Source: CAZZCU01 sp964652825
Lineage (GTDB): Bacteria; Bdellovibrionota_B; Oligoflexia; Oligoflexales; CAZZCU01
DNA length: 64,000 nt
Reading direction: 5' to 3'
Assembly (NCBI GenBank): GCA_964652825.1
Contig: CAZZCU010000011.1
Coordinates: forward strand, 17,090-81,089
Shown here: one piece after another, positions 17,543 to 26,622 of the stretch
How the letters are laid out: each line of letters starts with the position of its first letter
Numbering within the stretch: position 1 is the stretch's first letter
Made by a program: the position numbers and the translations under genes
Notes under the pieces: generated by a model
The model's input: only the letters and a program-made list of their open reading frames with translations
Databases searched by the model: none
What the model was told of the DNA's origin: nothing

Positions 17543-19378
17543 ATGTTTGTTCGTTTGCGCCCGTATCTGAGTTTATGTGTTTTGGGATGGCTGTTTGTTG
17601 GTAGCGGCGGCATGGCTTCTGCCAACACCTTGCCGGCAAATTTAAAATGGCTGACTAATGATACCGATCCAACGTTTGCGGATCCCAAGGCGCAAAAAGG
17701 TGGAAAATTGCGGACGGGCATACTTAGTTTTCCGCCGACTTTGCGCACGGTTGGTCCGGATTCCAATAGTGGTTTTCGGAGTTATATCCTTTCTAATCAG
17801 ATGGGTTTGGTTAATCGTCACCCTAACACCGATAAAGTGGTGCGTGAATTGGCGACACACTGGGCTTATGGAGACGATAAAAAATCGATGTATTTTAAAA
17901 TTGATCCGAACGCGCGTTGGTCGGATGGCAAGCCGGTAACCGCCGACGACTTTGAATACACGCTGGAGTTCATGCGTTCCAAGCATATTGTCGCACCGTG
18001 GTATAACGACTACTACACTAAAGAGATTGATAAGATCGTAAAATATGACCCATTGACGATCGGTGTTTTTGCGACGCGCGCGCAACCAGATTTGGATATG
18101 GCTTTAGGTTTAACGCCACGGCCAAAACATTTTTATCATCCCCTCGGCTCGAACTTCGTGACCAAGTACAACTGGATCGTTGAGCCAAACACTGGTCCTT
18201 ATCAAATCGATAAGCTGGAAAAGGGTAAATTGATTACCTTTAAGCGCAAAAAGGATTGGTGGGCTAAAGATCTGCGTTTTTACCAGCATCGTTTCAATTT
18301 TGACGAAGTTGTTTTTCGCGTCGTTCGTGACGAGAATGCCATGTGGGAGCACTTTCGCCGCGGTGATTTTGACGCTACTGGTTTAACACTGCCCAGCTAT
18401 TGGCACGATAAAACCAAGGGTTCGCCTTTTACCGAAGGTTATGTGGAGCGTCTGTGGTTTTATACCGATGCGCCGCTACCATCGCTTGGTTTGTATATGA
18501 ATATGGATGACCCGTTGTTCAAGGATGATAATGTTCGTTATGGTTTTGCGCATGCAATGAACTGGGAGCAAGTGATTAAAACGGTTTTGCGTGGTGATTA
18601 TGAGCGCATGCAGCAGCCATACGAAGGTTACGGCGCCTATCAGAACACCACGATCAAGGCGCGCGCATTTGATATCGCGAAAGCCGATGAGTACTTCAAG
18701 AAAGCTGGTTGGACCCAACGGGGTGCCGATGGTATCCGAACGAAAAACGGTCAACGTTTAAGTATCGAAGTGACCTACGGCAATCCCTTCCATACCGAGC
18801 GTCTGGTCATTCTCCGCGAAGAAGCCAAGAAGGCTGGTATTGATCTGAAGATGCGACAAATGGATCCGACGCAATCATTTAAAGCCATGTTGGAGAAAAA
18901 ATTCCAGGTTGCGCATATGGCCTGGTCGACCACCGCCCGTCCGCGGTTTTGGGAGGCGTATCATTCCATCAATGCGCACAAGCCGCAGACCAATAATCTT
19001 TGCAATATGGATAACAAAGAGCTGGATAAAATGATTGATGCGCATCGCGACGCTGTCGATGAAAAAGTTCTGATTAAGTTGTCCAAAGAGATTCAGCAGA
19101 AACTGCACGATATCGGCTGTGTTATTCCGGCGGTCAAGGCACCGTATTTCAGAGCGGCATATTGGCGTTGGTTGCGTTTCCCGGACGTGCCGGCACAAAA
19201 AATCTCATCGGATCCGTTGGCGCCCATGGGCGAGGATCCGAATGAGGGTGGTTTGATGGTTGGGGCGGTGGTGTGGTTTGATGCGCAGCGCAAGGCGGAG
19301 ACGGATGCGGCACGCAAAAGCAAGAAAACCTTTCCCGTCGTGGTCAAAAAAGACACGACTTACAAAGTTGGCGGTTAG
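17543..19378 (+). CDS. yejA: Periplasmic solute-binding protein YejA
   Basis: A family 5 extracellular binding protein of 611 residues, close to E. coli YejA (604). ATG 17543 follows GGGAGA; a signal peptide ends near ASA. Family features include KWLTNDTDPTFADPKAQKGG after the signal, the DPNARWSDGKPVTADDF segment near residues 125-140, and VEPNTGPYQID. It binds oligopeptides in the periplasm and delivers them to YejBE. A Lys-rich C-terminus is slightly longer than usual. The following ATPase gene starts nine bases later. Confidence 0.92.
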   Translation: MFVRLRPYLSLCVLGWLFVGSGGMASANTLPANLKWLTNDTDPTFADPKAQKGGKLRTGILSFPPTLRTVGPDSNSGFRSYILSNQMGLVNRHPNTDKVVRELATHWAYGDDKKSMYFKIDPNARWSDGKPVTADDFEYTLEFMRSKHIVAPWYNDYYTKEIDKIVKYDPLTIGVFATRAQPDLDMALGLTPRPKHFYHPLGSNFVTKYNWIVEPNTGPYQIDKLEKGKLITFKRKKDWWAKDLRFYQHRFNFDEVVFRVVRDENAMWEHFRRGDFDATGLTLPSYWHDKTKGSPFTEGYVERLWFYTDAPLPSLGLYMNMDDPLFKDDNVRYGFAHAMNWEQVIKTVLRGDYERMQQPYEGYGAYQNTTIKARAFDIAKADEYFKKAGWTQRGADGIRTKNGQRLSIEVTYGNPFHTERLVILREEAKKAGIDLKMRQMDPTQSFKAMLEKKFQVAHMAWSTTARPRFWEAYHSINAHKPQTNNLCNMDNKELDKMIDAHRDAVDEKVLIKLSKEIQQKLHDIGCVIPAVKAPYFRAAYWRWLRFPDVPAQKISSDPLAPMGEDPNEGGLMVGAVVWFDAQRKAETDAARKSKKTFPVVVKKDTTYKVGG

Positions 19379-19386
19379 GTGAGGCA

Positions 19387-20388
19387 GTGGTGACGGTGCG
19401 AGACGAAGTTTTGCGGGTCGAGGATTTGCGCGTCAGTTTCCGCGGCGAAGGCGGCCTGATTTTGCAGGCTTTGACCGGCGTTAACTTCGCGCTTCAGCGC
19501 GGCCAGACTTTGGGCCTGGTGGGTGAGTCGGGGAGTGGCAAGACAGTTACGGCGCTTAGCATGATGCGTTTGTTGCCAAAACCGTCCGCCAGCATCGATA
19601 GCGGCCATATCTGGCTTGGTTCGCAAGATATCGTGCATCTGGCACCAACGTCGTTGCATGAAGTCCGGGGCGATCGTATCGCCATGATTTTCCAAGAGCC
19701 CATGACAGCACTGAATCCGGTACACAAGATCGGCAAGCAGTTGGGCGAGGTGTTCAGAATTCACCAGCCGGAGTTGGCTCCCGATGTCGTACGGAAGCAA
19801 TGCATTGAGTTGTTGGACCGGGTTGGTATCGCTGATCCGCATACGCGTTTGGATGATTATCCGCACCAACTATCTGGTGGCATGCGTCAGCGGGTGATGA
19901 TCGCCATCGCTTTGGCATGTGAGCCGGATATTTTGATCGCTGACGAGCCAACCACTGCTTTGGATGTCACCGTGCAGGCGCAGATTCTTGATCTGTTGCG
20001 GCAGCTACAAAAAGATATGCAGATGGCCATGTTGTTTATCACGCATGACTTGGGCGTCATTGCCGAGCTGTGCGATGAAGTCGCGGTAATGTACGGCGGC
20101 ATGATCGTGGAACATGCAGGCGTCGAGGAATTGTTCGAGACACCTCTGCATCCATACACACGTGGCTTGCTGGCGTCGATACCAAGCGCGGATAAACCGC
20201 GCAAATCCAAGCTAGCAGTAATCAGTGGCAACGTGCCGGCACTGAATGCATTCCCGCCCGGCTGTCGTTTTCAAAATCGCTGTTCGTTCGTCCAGGAGCA
20301 ATGCCGCGCGGACGTTCCCGCATTGACGGCTGCATCGACATGGCATCAGGTGCGTTGCGTTCGCTGGCAGGAGTTGAGCCGTGGCTAG
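19387..20388 (+). CDS. Peptide importer ATPase, DppD/OppD type (first half of YejF function)
   Basis: The 333-residue ATPase has Walker A GESGSGKTV, Q-loop FQEPMTALNP, signature LSGGMRQR, Walker B ILIADEPTTALD and switch His in ITHDLG. The C-terminal oligopeptide-transporter domain carries a Cys cluster (CRFQNRC...C) of the type reported to bind Fe-S in Dpp/Opp ATPases. E. coli YejF is one fused protein of about 530 residues; here the two halves are separate genes. Start is GTG 19387 after GGTGAGG. It overlaps the next ATPase gene by eight bases. Confidence 0.9.
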   Translation: MVTVRDEVLRVEDLRVSFRGEGGLILQALTGVNFALQRGQTLGLVGESGSGKTVTALSMMRLLPKPSASIDSGHIWLGSQDIVHLAPTSLHEVRGDRIAMIFQEPMTALNPVHKIGKQLGEVFRIHQPELAPDVVRKQCIELLDRVGIADPHTRLDDYPHQLSGGMRQRVMIAIALACEPDILIADEPTTALDVTVQAQILDLLRQLQKDMQMAMLFITHDLGVIAELCDEVAVMYGGMIVEHAGVEELFETPLHPYTRGLLASIPSADKPRKSKLAVISGNVPALNAFPPGCRFQNRCSFVQEQCRADVPALTAASTWHQVRCVRWQELSRG

Positions 20389-21370
20389 TTCGGAATTACT
20401 GGAAGTTAAAAATCTGCGGAAGTTATTCCCGGTGCGCGGCGGCTGGTTTTATCGACGCATCGGCGATGTGCAGGCGGTGGATGATGTCAGTTTTAGTTTG
20501 CGCGCGGGCCAGACGTTAGGTCTGGTTGGTGAGTCGGGGTGTGGGAAAACCACGGTCGGGCGCACGATTTTGCAATTGTATAAACCAACCGGTGGTCAGG
20601 TGTTGTTTGACGGCGTCGATATTACGACGTTAAGTCGCCGGGATTTGCGCGCCACGCGGCGCGATATGCAGATGATCTTTCAGGACCCGTATGAGTCGTT
20701 GAATCAGCGCTTGACCGTCGGTGAGTTGATCGAAGAACCGCTGTACGTCCATGGTTTGGGACGCGGACGGGTTAGACGAGCGAAGGTCAGGGAATTGCTG
20801 GAGCGCGTTGGTTTGCCGGCGACCGCCGTTGATAAGTATCCGCACGAGTTTTCCGGTGGGCAGCGACAACGGATCGGTATCGCTCGGGCGATGACGGTGA
20901 ATCCAAAACTGGTTATCTGCGACGAGCCGGTGTCAGCGCTTGACGTATCGGTGCAGTCGCAGGTGATGAATTTGCTGTTGGAGTTGCAGCAGGAATTTGG
21001 TTTGGCGTATCTGTTTATCGCGCATGGACTCTCGGTGGTTCGTCACATGTCGGATCATATCGCCGTCATGTATTTGGGGCGGATTGTTGAGATGGCTGAT
21101 GCCGATACGTTGTATCAGCAGCCGGCGCATCCTTACACGCGTATATTGCTGTCGGCGATTCCGCAACTGGAGCCACAGAAGCGGCGATCGCGCATAATCG
21201 TCAAGGGCGAAGTGCCGTCACCGGTGAACCCGCCGGCAGGTTGTCATTTTCATACGCGTTGTCCGCATGCTAAAGATATATGTCGTAGCAGCGTGCCGCC
21301 GTTGCAGCAGCATGGCGGTGTCAAAGGTGGAGATCACGTGGTTGCGTGTCATTTTGCCGGGAGTATTTAG
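20381..21370 (+). CDS. Peptide importer ATPase, DppF/OppF type (second half of YejF function)
   Basis: The 329-residue partner ATPase shows Walker A GESGCGKTT, Q-loop FQDPYESLNQ, signature FSGGQRQR, Walker B VICDEPVSALD and switch His in IAHGLSVV, where Gly replaces the usual Asp after His. The C-terminal Cys cluster is CHFHTRCPHAKDIC. It starts with GTG 20381 inside the end of the first ATPase gene, so the two are probably made as a heterodimer that drives YejB/YejE. Its stop abuts the ATG of the Cys-rich secreted protein. Confidence 0.9.
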   Translation: MASSELLEVKNLRKLFPVRGGWFYRRIGDVQAVDDVSFSLRAGQTLGLVGESGCGKTTVGRTILQLYKPTGGQVLFDGVDITTLSRRDLRATRRDMQMIFQDPYESLNQRLTVGELIEEPLYVHGLGRGRVRRAKVRELLERVGLPATAVDKYPHEFSGGQRQRIGIARAMTVNPKLVICDEPVSALDVSVQSQVMNLLLELQQEFGLAYLFIAHGLSVVRHMSDHIAVMYLGRIVEMADADTLYQQPAHPYTRILLSAIPQLEPQKRRSRIIVKGEVPSPVNPPAGCHFHTRCPHAKDICRSSVPPLQQHGGVKGGDHVVACHFAGSI

Positions 21371-21715
21371 ATGCGATGGATTATCTTTGGGTTGACGTTG
21401 TTAATGGCGCCCACGGCGATGGCGCAAACAATCATTTGTGCTCGGGATTTTGCCGCCGATGGTTTCGACTTGTGTGAGAAGTCCGGTCAGCCACGTTACG
21501 TGTATGTCGTTGGTGCCGATGAGCAGCGCGCGGTTGTTTGTGTGGCGACGTATCCCGATACTAATTGCAAGAATCTTAAACGCGAATTTGGTCATGCGGT
21601 AACGTCGGATGGCGAAATTGTTTGCGTACTGAATTTCAACCAACCGGAAACCGGCAACTACTGCGCCGCTGATCCAAAACGCTACGCCTATATTAAGGAC
21701 CCGTGGGCTGAGTAA
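21371..21715 (+). CDS. Small secreted Cys-rich protein at the end of the yej operon
   Basis: The 114-residue protein starts directly after the ATPase stop, without a gap. A signal peptide ends near AMA, and the mature part has six cysteines, consistent with three disulfides, plus aromatic strands (YVYVVG, VVCVATY, IVCVLN). No known family is recognised. Operon position suggests it may act with the peptide importer in the periplasm, perhaps as a carrier or inhibitor, but this is inference. Its 3' end overlaps the convergent folE2 gene by 23 nt. Confidence 0.68.
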   Translation: MRWIIFGLTLLMAPTAMAQTIICARDFAADGFDLCEKSGQPRYVYVVGADEQRAVVCVATYPDTNCKNLKREFGHAVTSDGEIVCVLNFNQPETGNYCAADPKRYAYIKDPWAE

Positions 21716-22493
21716 GCGGGTAGCGAATCGTCGCGAAGCAATCGTGGCTATGAATGGATTCCAAATTACGCACGTGCACTGTAAATGCGGCGACGGCACT
21801 AAGGTCCGCGAGCTTATTGGCGACGTTGCGGGCGATGTCTTCGACAAAGACCGGATGATCAAATGCCTGTTCGGTAACGTGTTTTTCGTCAGCGCGTTTT
21901 AGAATCGGATAAACGGGCGAGCTGGCGGCGTGTTGTAGCAGATGTGATAACGCGCTCAGATCCAACGATTGCTGGCCGACGGCCAATTCAATATCGGCGC
22001 TGATCAGGGAGCGTTGATTGTGGGCGCCACGCTCGGAGATAGCTTTAGAACAAGGGCAAACGGATTTCGCGGCGACTTCCATAAAGATGGTGGCTTGCTC
22101 TTGTTCGCCGGCCCGCACGCCAAAACGTACCTGGTGATCCAGCAAGGCGGTGGCGCCGGTTACCGGTGCTTGCACTGGCGCGAACCAAATGAATTCCGTT
22201 TGTATGGTGATTTGCGTTGATTCGAGTAGCGTCAGTAATTGGCGCGCGAAATCCTGAAGAGCGAAAATATCCAGGGGTTTTTGTCTGACTTCCTCAAGGG
22301 CTTGCAGCATGCGGGACATGTGCGTGCCGCGTTCCGTACTGGCGACTTTGGCGGCTATGGTCCAGCAGCCGCTAGCTGTTTGTTGTGGCGCGGATGCCGA
22401 GCCGGCGACGACAAACGGATAGTGCAGCCGCGAGACGCCAGCGGCGTCAATGGCGAAATCCGGGGTGATCTGACTGGATTGCGGATCGATCAT
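21693..22493 (-). CDS. folE2: GTP cyclohydrolase IB (FolE2)
   Basis: FolE2 converts GTP to 7,8-dihydroneopterin triphosphate, the first step of tetrahydrofolate (and queuosine) synthesis, using a metal-flexible site instead of the Zn-only FolE site. The 266-residue product shows ERGTHMSR near residue 55 (metal His), the active-site Cys146 in KSVCPCSK and the following ERGAHNQRS. The usual GVxxLHYP lead-in (AAGVSRLHYP) supports a start near ATG 22493; the longer upstream frame has no homologous sequence. The ribosome site is weak (AAGGT, about 12 bases away). No zincophore or Zur site is recognisable. Confidence 0.9.
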   Translation of the reverse strand: MIDPQSSQITPDFAIDAAGVSRLHYPFVVAGSASAPQQTASGCWTIAAKVASTERGTHMSRMLQALEEVRQKPLDIFALQDFARQLLTLLESTQITIQTEFIWFAPVQAPVTGATALLDHQVRFGVRAGEQEQATIFMEVAAKSVCPCSKAISERGAHNQRSLISADIELAVGQQSLDLSALSHLLQHAASSPVYPILKRADEKHVTEQAFDHPVFVEDIARNVANKLADLSAVAAFTVHVRNLESIHSHDCFATIRYPLTQPTGP

Positions 22494-22691
22494 ATCTATA
22501 TAAATACCTTGGAGACTGTTCCCAAAGGACCGACAGTCGAAAATGCGTCCGTAGGCGGGGTATAGGTGATTCAAGGTGGAAAAGCCAATTAAATTTGCGC
22601 CCTGTGGGCTCTTTCGTTATAGTCCGACCGCAAAATGGGTGGAAAACCGCCAGTTTTTTGTTTGTGTATGTCAATCAGGCAGAGGATGCAT

Positions 22692-24443
22692 ATGACCAAG
22701 CTAGTCAGCAAACAACTCAAAGGTATCGCTTATTTTTCGATGGAAATCGGTTTGGAAACCGCCCTGCCGACCTATAGCGGTGGTCTTGGGGTGTTGGCGG
22801 GCGATACGTTACGGTCGTTTGCCGATCAGGAAATGCCGGTGGTTGGTGTGAGTCTATTGTATCGCAAAGGTTATTTTCGCCAGCATGTCGATGGTGCCGG
22901 CAAACAGACCGAATCGCCGGTGCGCTGGAATATCGAGGATATCTTGCAGCCGCTGGCGGAAAGCATCGAGATTGTTATCGAAGGCCGCAAGGTTAAAGCC
23001 AAAGCTTGGCGTTATGATGTGAAAGGTGTGACAGGGCATGTCGTGCCGGTTTATTTTCTCGATAGTGAAGTCGCCGGTAATGCAGAATATGATCGAACCT
23101 TAACCGATCAGCTTTATGGCGGTGATGAGCGTTATCGTCTTTGTCAGGAAGCGTTGCTGGGCATGGGCGGCGTACAGTTACTGGATAAGTTGGGCTATTC
23201 GACGGCCGACGATGCGCGCTCTGGCGCGCATCTTGGTACTTATCATATGAATGAAGGCCACGCGGCGTTGCTGACACTGGCGTTATTGCATAAACGCCTG
23301 GCGGGCAAGCCGCTGGTACAGGCGACGACGGCAGACGTTAGTTGGGTGCAGGAGCGTTGCGTCTTCACCACGCATACACCGGTGCCGGCGGGGCACGATC
23401 GCTTCCCGTTGCAGTTGGCGAGCGAGGTAATTGGCGCTCATGAGATTGAAGGTCTGCGGCAGGTGGGCGCTTGTCCTAACGGCGATTTGAATATGACACA
23501 TTTGGCGTTGCGGTTTTCGCGCTATGTAAATGGTGTTGCTAAGCGTCATGGTGAAGTGTCGCGTCAGATGTTCCCGGAACATCCGATCGCCGCGATCACC
23601 AACGGCGTTCATGCTTATACCTGGACCTCGCAGCCTTTCCGTGACCTCTTTGATCAAAAAATTCCAGAATGGCGTCAGGATAATTACTTTTTACGCTACG
23701 CCTGGGATTTTACCACTGTCGATATCGAGCAGGCGCATGTGGCCGCCAAAAAAATCCTGTTTGATGAATTGGCGCAACGTCTGGGCGTTCAATTCGACAG
23801 CAAAATTTTCACCATCGGCTTCGCACGGCGAGCTGCCGAGTATAAGCGCGGTGATATGTTGTTCCATGATCTGGCGCGCCTGCAATCGTTGGCTGCAAAG
23901 CACGGTGCGATTCAGGTCGTGTTTGCCGGCAAGTCACATCCACGCGACATGGGCGGCAAGGCTTTGATCGAGCGCATTGTCAACGGTGCCGGTCAGCTGG
24001 ACAAAAAGAAGGTTCATGTTGTGTATGTCGAAAATTACGATATGGATTTGGGCGCCAAGATCACCGCTGGCGTCGATCTGTGGTTGAATAATCCGCTGAA
24101 GCCGCTGGAAGCCTCGGGCACTAGTGGGATGAAAGCGGCGCTAAACGGCGTACCCAGTCTAAGCACTCTTGATGGTTGGTGGGTTGAAGGTCATCAGGAA
24201 GGCGTGACCGGCTGGGAGATCGAAGATGCCGCCGATGGTATGCGCGATGGGGATAAAGATGATCTGAAATTGCGGGCAGCGGCCGCGAATAATATGTATG
24301 ACAAACTCGAAAATATCATTTTGCCAACGTACTACCAGCGACCCGACGCCTATGCGGCGGTCATGCGAGCATCGATTGCGATTAATGGATCGTTCTTCAA
24401 TACCCAGCGCATGGTGCAACAGTATGCCTGGAATGCGTATTAG
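22692..24443 (+). CDS. glgP: Short-type alpha-glucan (glycogen/maltodextrin) phosphorylase
   Basis: A GT35 phosphorylase of 583 residues, of the short class found in Thermus and many deltaproteobacteria rather than the 800-residue E. coli class. It releases glucose-1-phosphate from alpha-1,4-glucans using pyridoxal phosphate. The N-terminus reads AYFSMEIGLETALPTYSGGLGVLAGD; the glycan-binding HMNEGHAA and FTTHTPVPAGHDRF motifs follow, and the PLP lysine is K481 in GTSGMKAALNG. ATG 22692 is favoured by AGAGG at six bases; longer in-frame starts exist. A possible TATAGT -10 lies at 22618. The gene is followed by a strong terminator. Confidence 0.9.
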   Translation: MTKLVSKQLKGIAYFSMEIGLETALPTYSGGLGVLAGDTLRSFADQEMPVVGVSLLYRKGYFRQHVDGAGKQTESPVRWNIEDILQPLAESIEIVIEGRKVKAKAWRYDVKGVTGHVVPVYFLDSEVAGNAEYDRTLTDQLYGGDERYRLCQEALLGMGGVQLLDKLGYSTADDARSGAHLGTYHMNEGHAALLTLALLHKRLAGKPLVQATTADVSWVQERCVFTTHTPVPAGHDRFPLQLASEVIGAHEIEGLRQVGACPNGDLNMTHLALRFSRYVNGVAKRHGEVSRQMFPEHPIAAITNGVHAYTWTSQPFRDLFDQKIPEWRQDNYFLRYAWDFTTVDIEQAHVAAKKILFDELAQRLGVQFDSKIFTIGFARRAAEYKRGDMLFHDLARLQSLAAKHGAIQVVFAGKSHPRDMGGKALIERIVNGAGQLDKKKVHVVYVENYDMDLGAKITAGVDLWLNNPLKPLEASGTSGMKAALNGVPSLSTLDGWWVEGHQEGVTGWEIEDAADGMRDGDKDDLKLRAAAANNMYDKLENIILPTYYQRPDAYAAVMRASIAINGSFFNTQRMVQQYAWNAY

Positions 24444-24474
24444 CCAGAGGTTGTTCCGTTCCTCAAACAAAAAA

Positions 24475-24512
24475 ATTGGGCTGATCCAAAAGGGTCAGCC
24501 CAATCTTTTTTA
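24475..24512. terminator. Strong bidirectional terminator
   Basis: ATTGGGCTGATCC pairs with GGGTCAGCCCAAT (one G-T wobble) around an AAAA loop; a run of A precedes and TTTTTT follows, so it can serve both glgP (plus) and the H1-like gene (minus). Confidence 0.88.
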
Positions 24513-24535
24513 AGCGTTGAAACGCTCGTCGCCAG

Positions 24536-24757
24536 TTATTTCTTGCGACGACGGGTAGCCTTGCGCTTGGTAGCTTTCGCTGCCTTGCGACGAGTGGCTT
24601 TGCGTTTGGTTGCTTTTTTCGTGGCTTTTTTGGTTGCCTTGCGCTTAGTAGCTTTTTTTGTGGCTTTCTTGGTGCCTTTAGCCTTGCGCTTGGTTGCCTT
24701 CTTTGCCTTACGTCTTCTCTTTTTTGGTGCTGGTGCATCAGCTGCGTTCATGTCCAA
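24536..24757 (-). CDS. Histone H1-like Lys/Ala-repeat DNA-binding protein
   Basis: The 73-residue product is almost entirely Lys, Arg, Ala and Thr in repeated KKATK / KRKATK units after a short acidic-neutral lead (MDMNAADAPAP). Such tails bind and compact DNA, as in eukaryotic H1, AlgP and chlamydial Hc proteins. No folded domain is present. AAGGAGG is seven bases from TTG 24757 and 13 from ATG 24751, so the TTG may be the true start. Other frames across this repeat are also open, a by-product of low complexity. Two more proteins with the same tail type, attached to HU and SWIB modules, lie within 17 kb. Confidence 0.82.
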   Translation of the reverse strand: MDMNAADAPAPKKRRRKAKKATKRKAKGTKKATKKATKRKATKKATKKATKRKATRRKAAKATKRKATRRRKK

Positions 24758-25022
24758 AGTACTTCCTCCTTAAAACGTTGATCAACAATCCCTAACCTGA
24801 AACCATCTTCCTAGCGGCCCCAGGAACTAGGCTAAACTAAACGCGCACATGAAAAACTCCATTGATAACTTGGTGGCAAAAAAGATTTCATGTGCTTCTG
24901 TAATATTTTTACCTAATGCGAAATTGGATTTCAATTGTTTTCGACGAATTTAATAAAGTGATGCAAATTATGTTGATGTGTTTATCGTTGATGTTTGATT
25001 TGCAAAATAGCGAGAACAATCT

Positions 25023-25799
25023 TTGACGACGTATGAAGCATTGATGTTTGTTATGGTCGGCGCCGGTGCTGGTTTGTTCGGTGGACTGCTGGGACTGGGC
25101 GGTGGCGTGATTCTTGTGCCGGTGCTGTCGTTGTGGTGCGATGTACCGGTGAAGTCAGCGATCGCGGTGTCGGCTTTTGCGGTGTTGATCAATGCGCATA
25201 TGGTCGGCTTACAAAAACAGCGCCTGGCCGCAGTCAATATTTCGTCAGCATTGTTGTTACAGTTGGCGGCGTTGATTTTCAGCCTTGTCGGTGCATTTAT
25301 AAGTGTGCGCATTGATGCCGCGATCTTGCAGCAGGTTTTTGGGGGCGCGGCGGTCAGTATTTCGCTGTTTATGATTTATCTACAGGCTCGTAAGTCAACT
25401 GCGGCAAGCAAAACAAGCACAAGTGATGATCCGCTGGCGTTGCCGCGACGACCGGCGTTGCTTGGTGCTATCGGTGCGTTGGCCGGGGTACTTGCGGGTG
25501 CGCTTGGTGTTGGTGGCGGGATTTTTCTGGTACCGGCAATGCAGTTCGTCGGCGGCTTACCGGCGCGTGTGGCCACCGCCACCAGCAGCTATACAATGGC
25601 AGTGACCGGTACCGGCGCGGCACTGGTTTATCTGAACTCGCCGCATATGCGTTTGGGTATGACAGTCGTGTGTCTTGCCGGCACCGTCGTTGGGTCTTTG
25701 GGCGGCAATAAATTGGCACACGTTATCAAAGGCCGGTTGTTAAATTTGATTTTTGCGCTGGTATTGTTGGGCGTTGGTATGAGGATGTGGTTGTCATGA
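25023..25799 (+). CDS. TauE/SafE-family membrane permease
   Basis: A 258-residue protein of about eight helices with the two internal repeats of the family: GLLGLGGGVILVP near residue 20 and GALGVGGGIFLVP near residue 160. Members export or import sulfonates, sulfite, sulfoacetate or related anions. The start seems to be TTG 25023, with only a weak purine stretch upstream. Its stop overlaps the next ATG (ATGA), so the two membrane proteins are coupled. Substrate is not evident. Confidence 0.87.
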   Translation: MTTYEALMFVMVGAGAGLFGGLLGLGGGVILVPVLSLWCDVPVKSAIAVSAFAVLINAHMVGLQKQRLAAVNISSALLLQLAALIFSLVGAFISVRIDAAILQQVFGGAAVSISLFMIYLQARKSTAASKTSTSDDPLALPRRPALLGAIGALAGVLAGALGVGGGIFLVPAMQFVGGLPARVATATSSYTMAVTGTGAALVYLNSPHMRLGMTVVCLAGTVVGSLGGNKLAHVIKGRLLNLIFALVLLGVGMRMWLS

Positions 25800-26122
25800 A
25801 CTCGAAAACAATTGCCGCCGCCAATGCTTGGTTTGTCGAAACCCTTGTGCGGGTCACTCGATTGGCGTTAGTTTTGGCGGCGTTGTTGATGGCACAGGGG
25901 CTGCTGGGATTATTGATGGCGCCCGAGCAAGAGGAAATGGGACGACAGGCGATCAGCGCGGGCCTCAGTATCTTGCTACTGCTGACTCTGGCGCGCGAAA
26001 GTTTATTACTGTGCTTGGTCATGCATTTGCGGCGTTATTGGTTGACTGCCTGCGGCGTGGCAACGCTGGCCATCCTTGGCACAGTGATGCTCAAAAGTTT
26101 GTTGCAGAATATCTGGTGGTGA
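25796..26122 (+). CDS. Small membrane protein coupled to the TauE/SafE gene
   Basis: The 108-residue protein overlaps the permease stop by four bases. It has three hydrophobic segments (about residues 23-45, 52-72 and 80-100), a Pro/Glu-rich loop (APEQEEMGRQ) and an Arg-rich turn (HLRRYW). No family is recognised. Tight coupling suggests an accessory role for the permease, which is inference. It ends five bases before the convergent PilZ gene. Confidence 0.65.
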   Translation: MNSKTIAAANAWFVETLVRVTRLALVLAALLMAQGLLGLLMAPEQEEMGRQAISAGLSILLLLTLARESLLLCLVMHLRRYWLTACGVATLAILGTVMLKSLLQNIWW

Positions 26123-26126
26123 TTGT

Positions 26127-26459
26127 TTACTTCAGACAGTTGGTCTTCAGGAATAAATCTTCGAGGTCGACTTTATTTTCGTCTGCGACCAGTCCGTAAC
26201 GAAACATATCGCGTTTGCCAAAGTCCGGTTGACGCCAGGCGATACGCATTTTGATGGAGCCGTTCGGGGTATCCAGTAGCATAGCTGTCCCAGGCTCCAG
26301 TTCTTCGGCAATTAATACACCAAGTCCATGTGTGGAAACATCAACCGGACGGGCGCTGACGGCGCGTTTTTCGCTAACCAACATAAGTTTGCCGGGCATC
26401 AATCCTGATAAGCGGCGGCGCGAGCCCAGGCGTTTTTCCTGAAATAGTGGAAGTGCCAT
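26127..26459 (-). CDS. Single-domain PilZ protein
   Basis: A 110-residue stand-alone PilZ domain: a basic RxxxR-type stretch (EKRLGSRRRLSG) at the N-terminus and the DVSTHGLGV motif (D/NxSxxG) about 30 residues later, together the c-di-GMP binding site. It would act as a c-di-GMP receptor in the cytoplasm, typically tuning motility or envelope processes. AAGGAG is well placed before ATG 26459. It is monocistronic. Confidence 0.85.
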   Translation of the reverse strand: MALPLFQEKRLGSRRRLSGLMPGKLMLVSEKRAVSARPVDVSTHGLGVLIAEELEPGTAMLLDTPNGSIKMRIAWRQPDFGKRDMFRYGLVADENKVDLEDLFLKTNCLK

Positions 26460-26582
26460 ATCCTTCTCCTTACGTACAACCGAAAACGTCTTCCGATTTA
26501 ATGATTAATTCGGTATTTCGTCAGTAGATCTTAGGAATGCTAATTTTATATGTAATTTCAATTTGTTATATGGGTGAATTAG

Positions 26583-26622
26583 GGGAGATTCTTCGCCTTC
26601 GCTTTGCTCGCCTCACAATCTG
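26583..26622. repeat. Possible remnant of the palindromic repeat
   Basis: GAGATTCTTCGCCTTCGCTTTGC and CTCACAAT resemble the right arm of the element at 30721-30789 (GAGATCCTTCGGCTTTGCCTCAGGAT). Like that copy it overlaps a stop codon, here of the glycosyltransferase gene. The left arm is not recognisable, so this is a tentative half copy. Confidence 0.4.

Noticed and set aside
24463..24738. Alternative-frame protein across the H1-like gene
   Set aside because: Open only because the Lys/Ala repeat is low in complexity; no ribosome site and Pro/Arg-rich nonsense composition.
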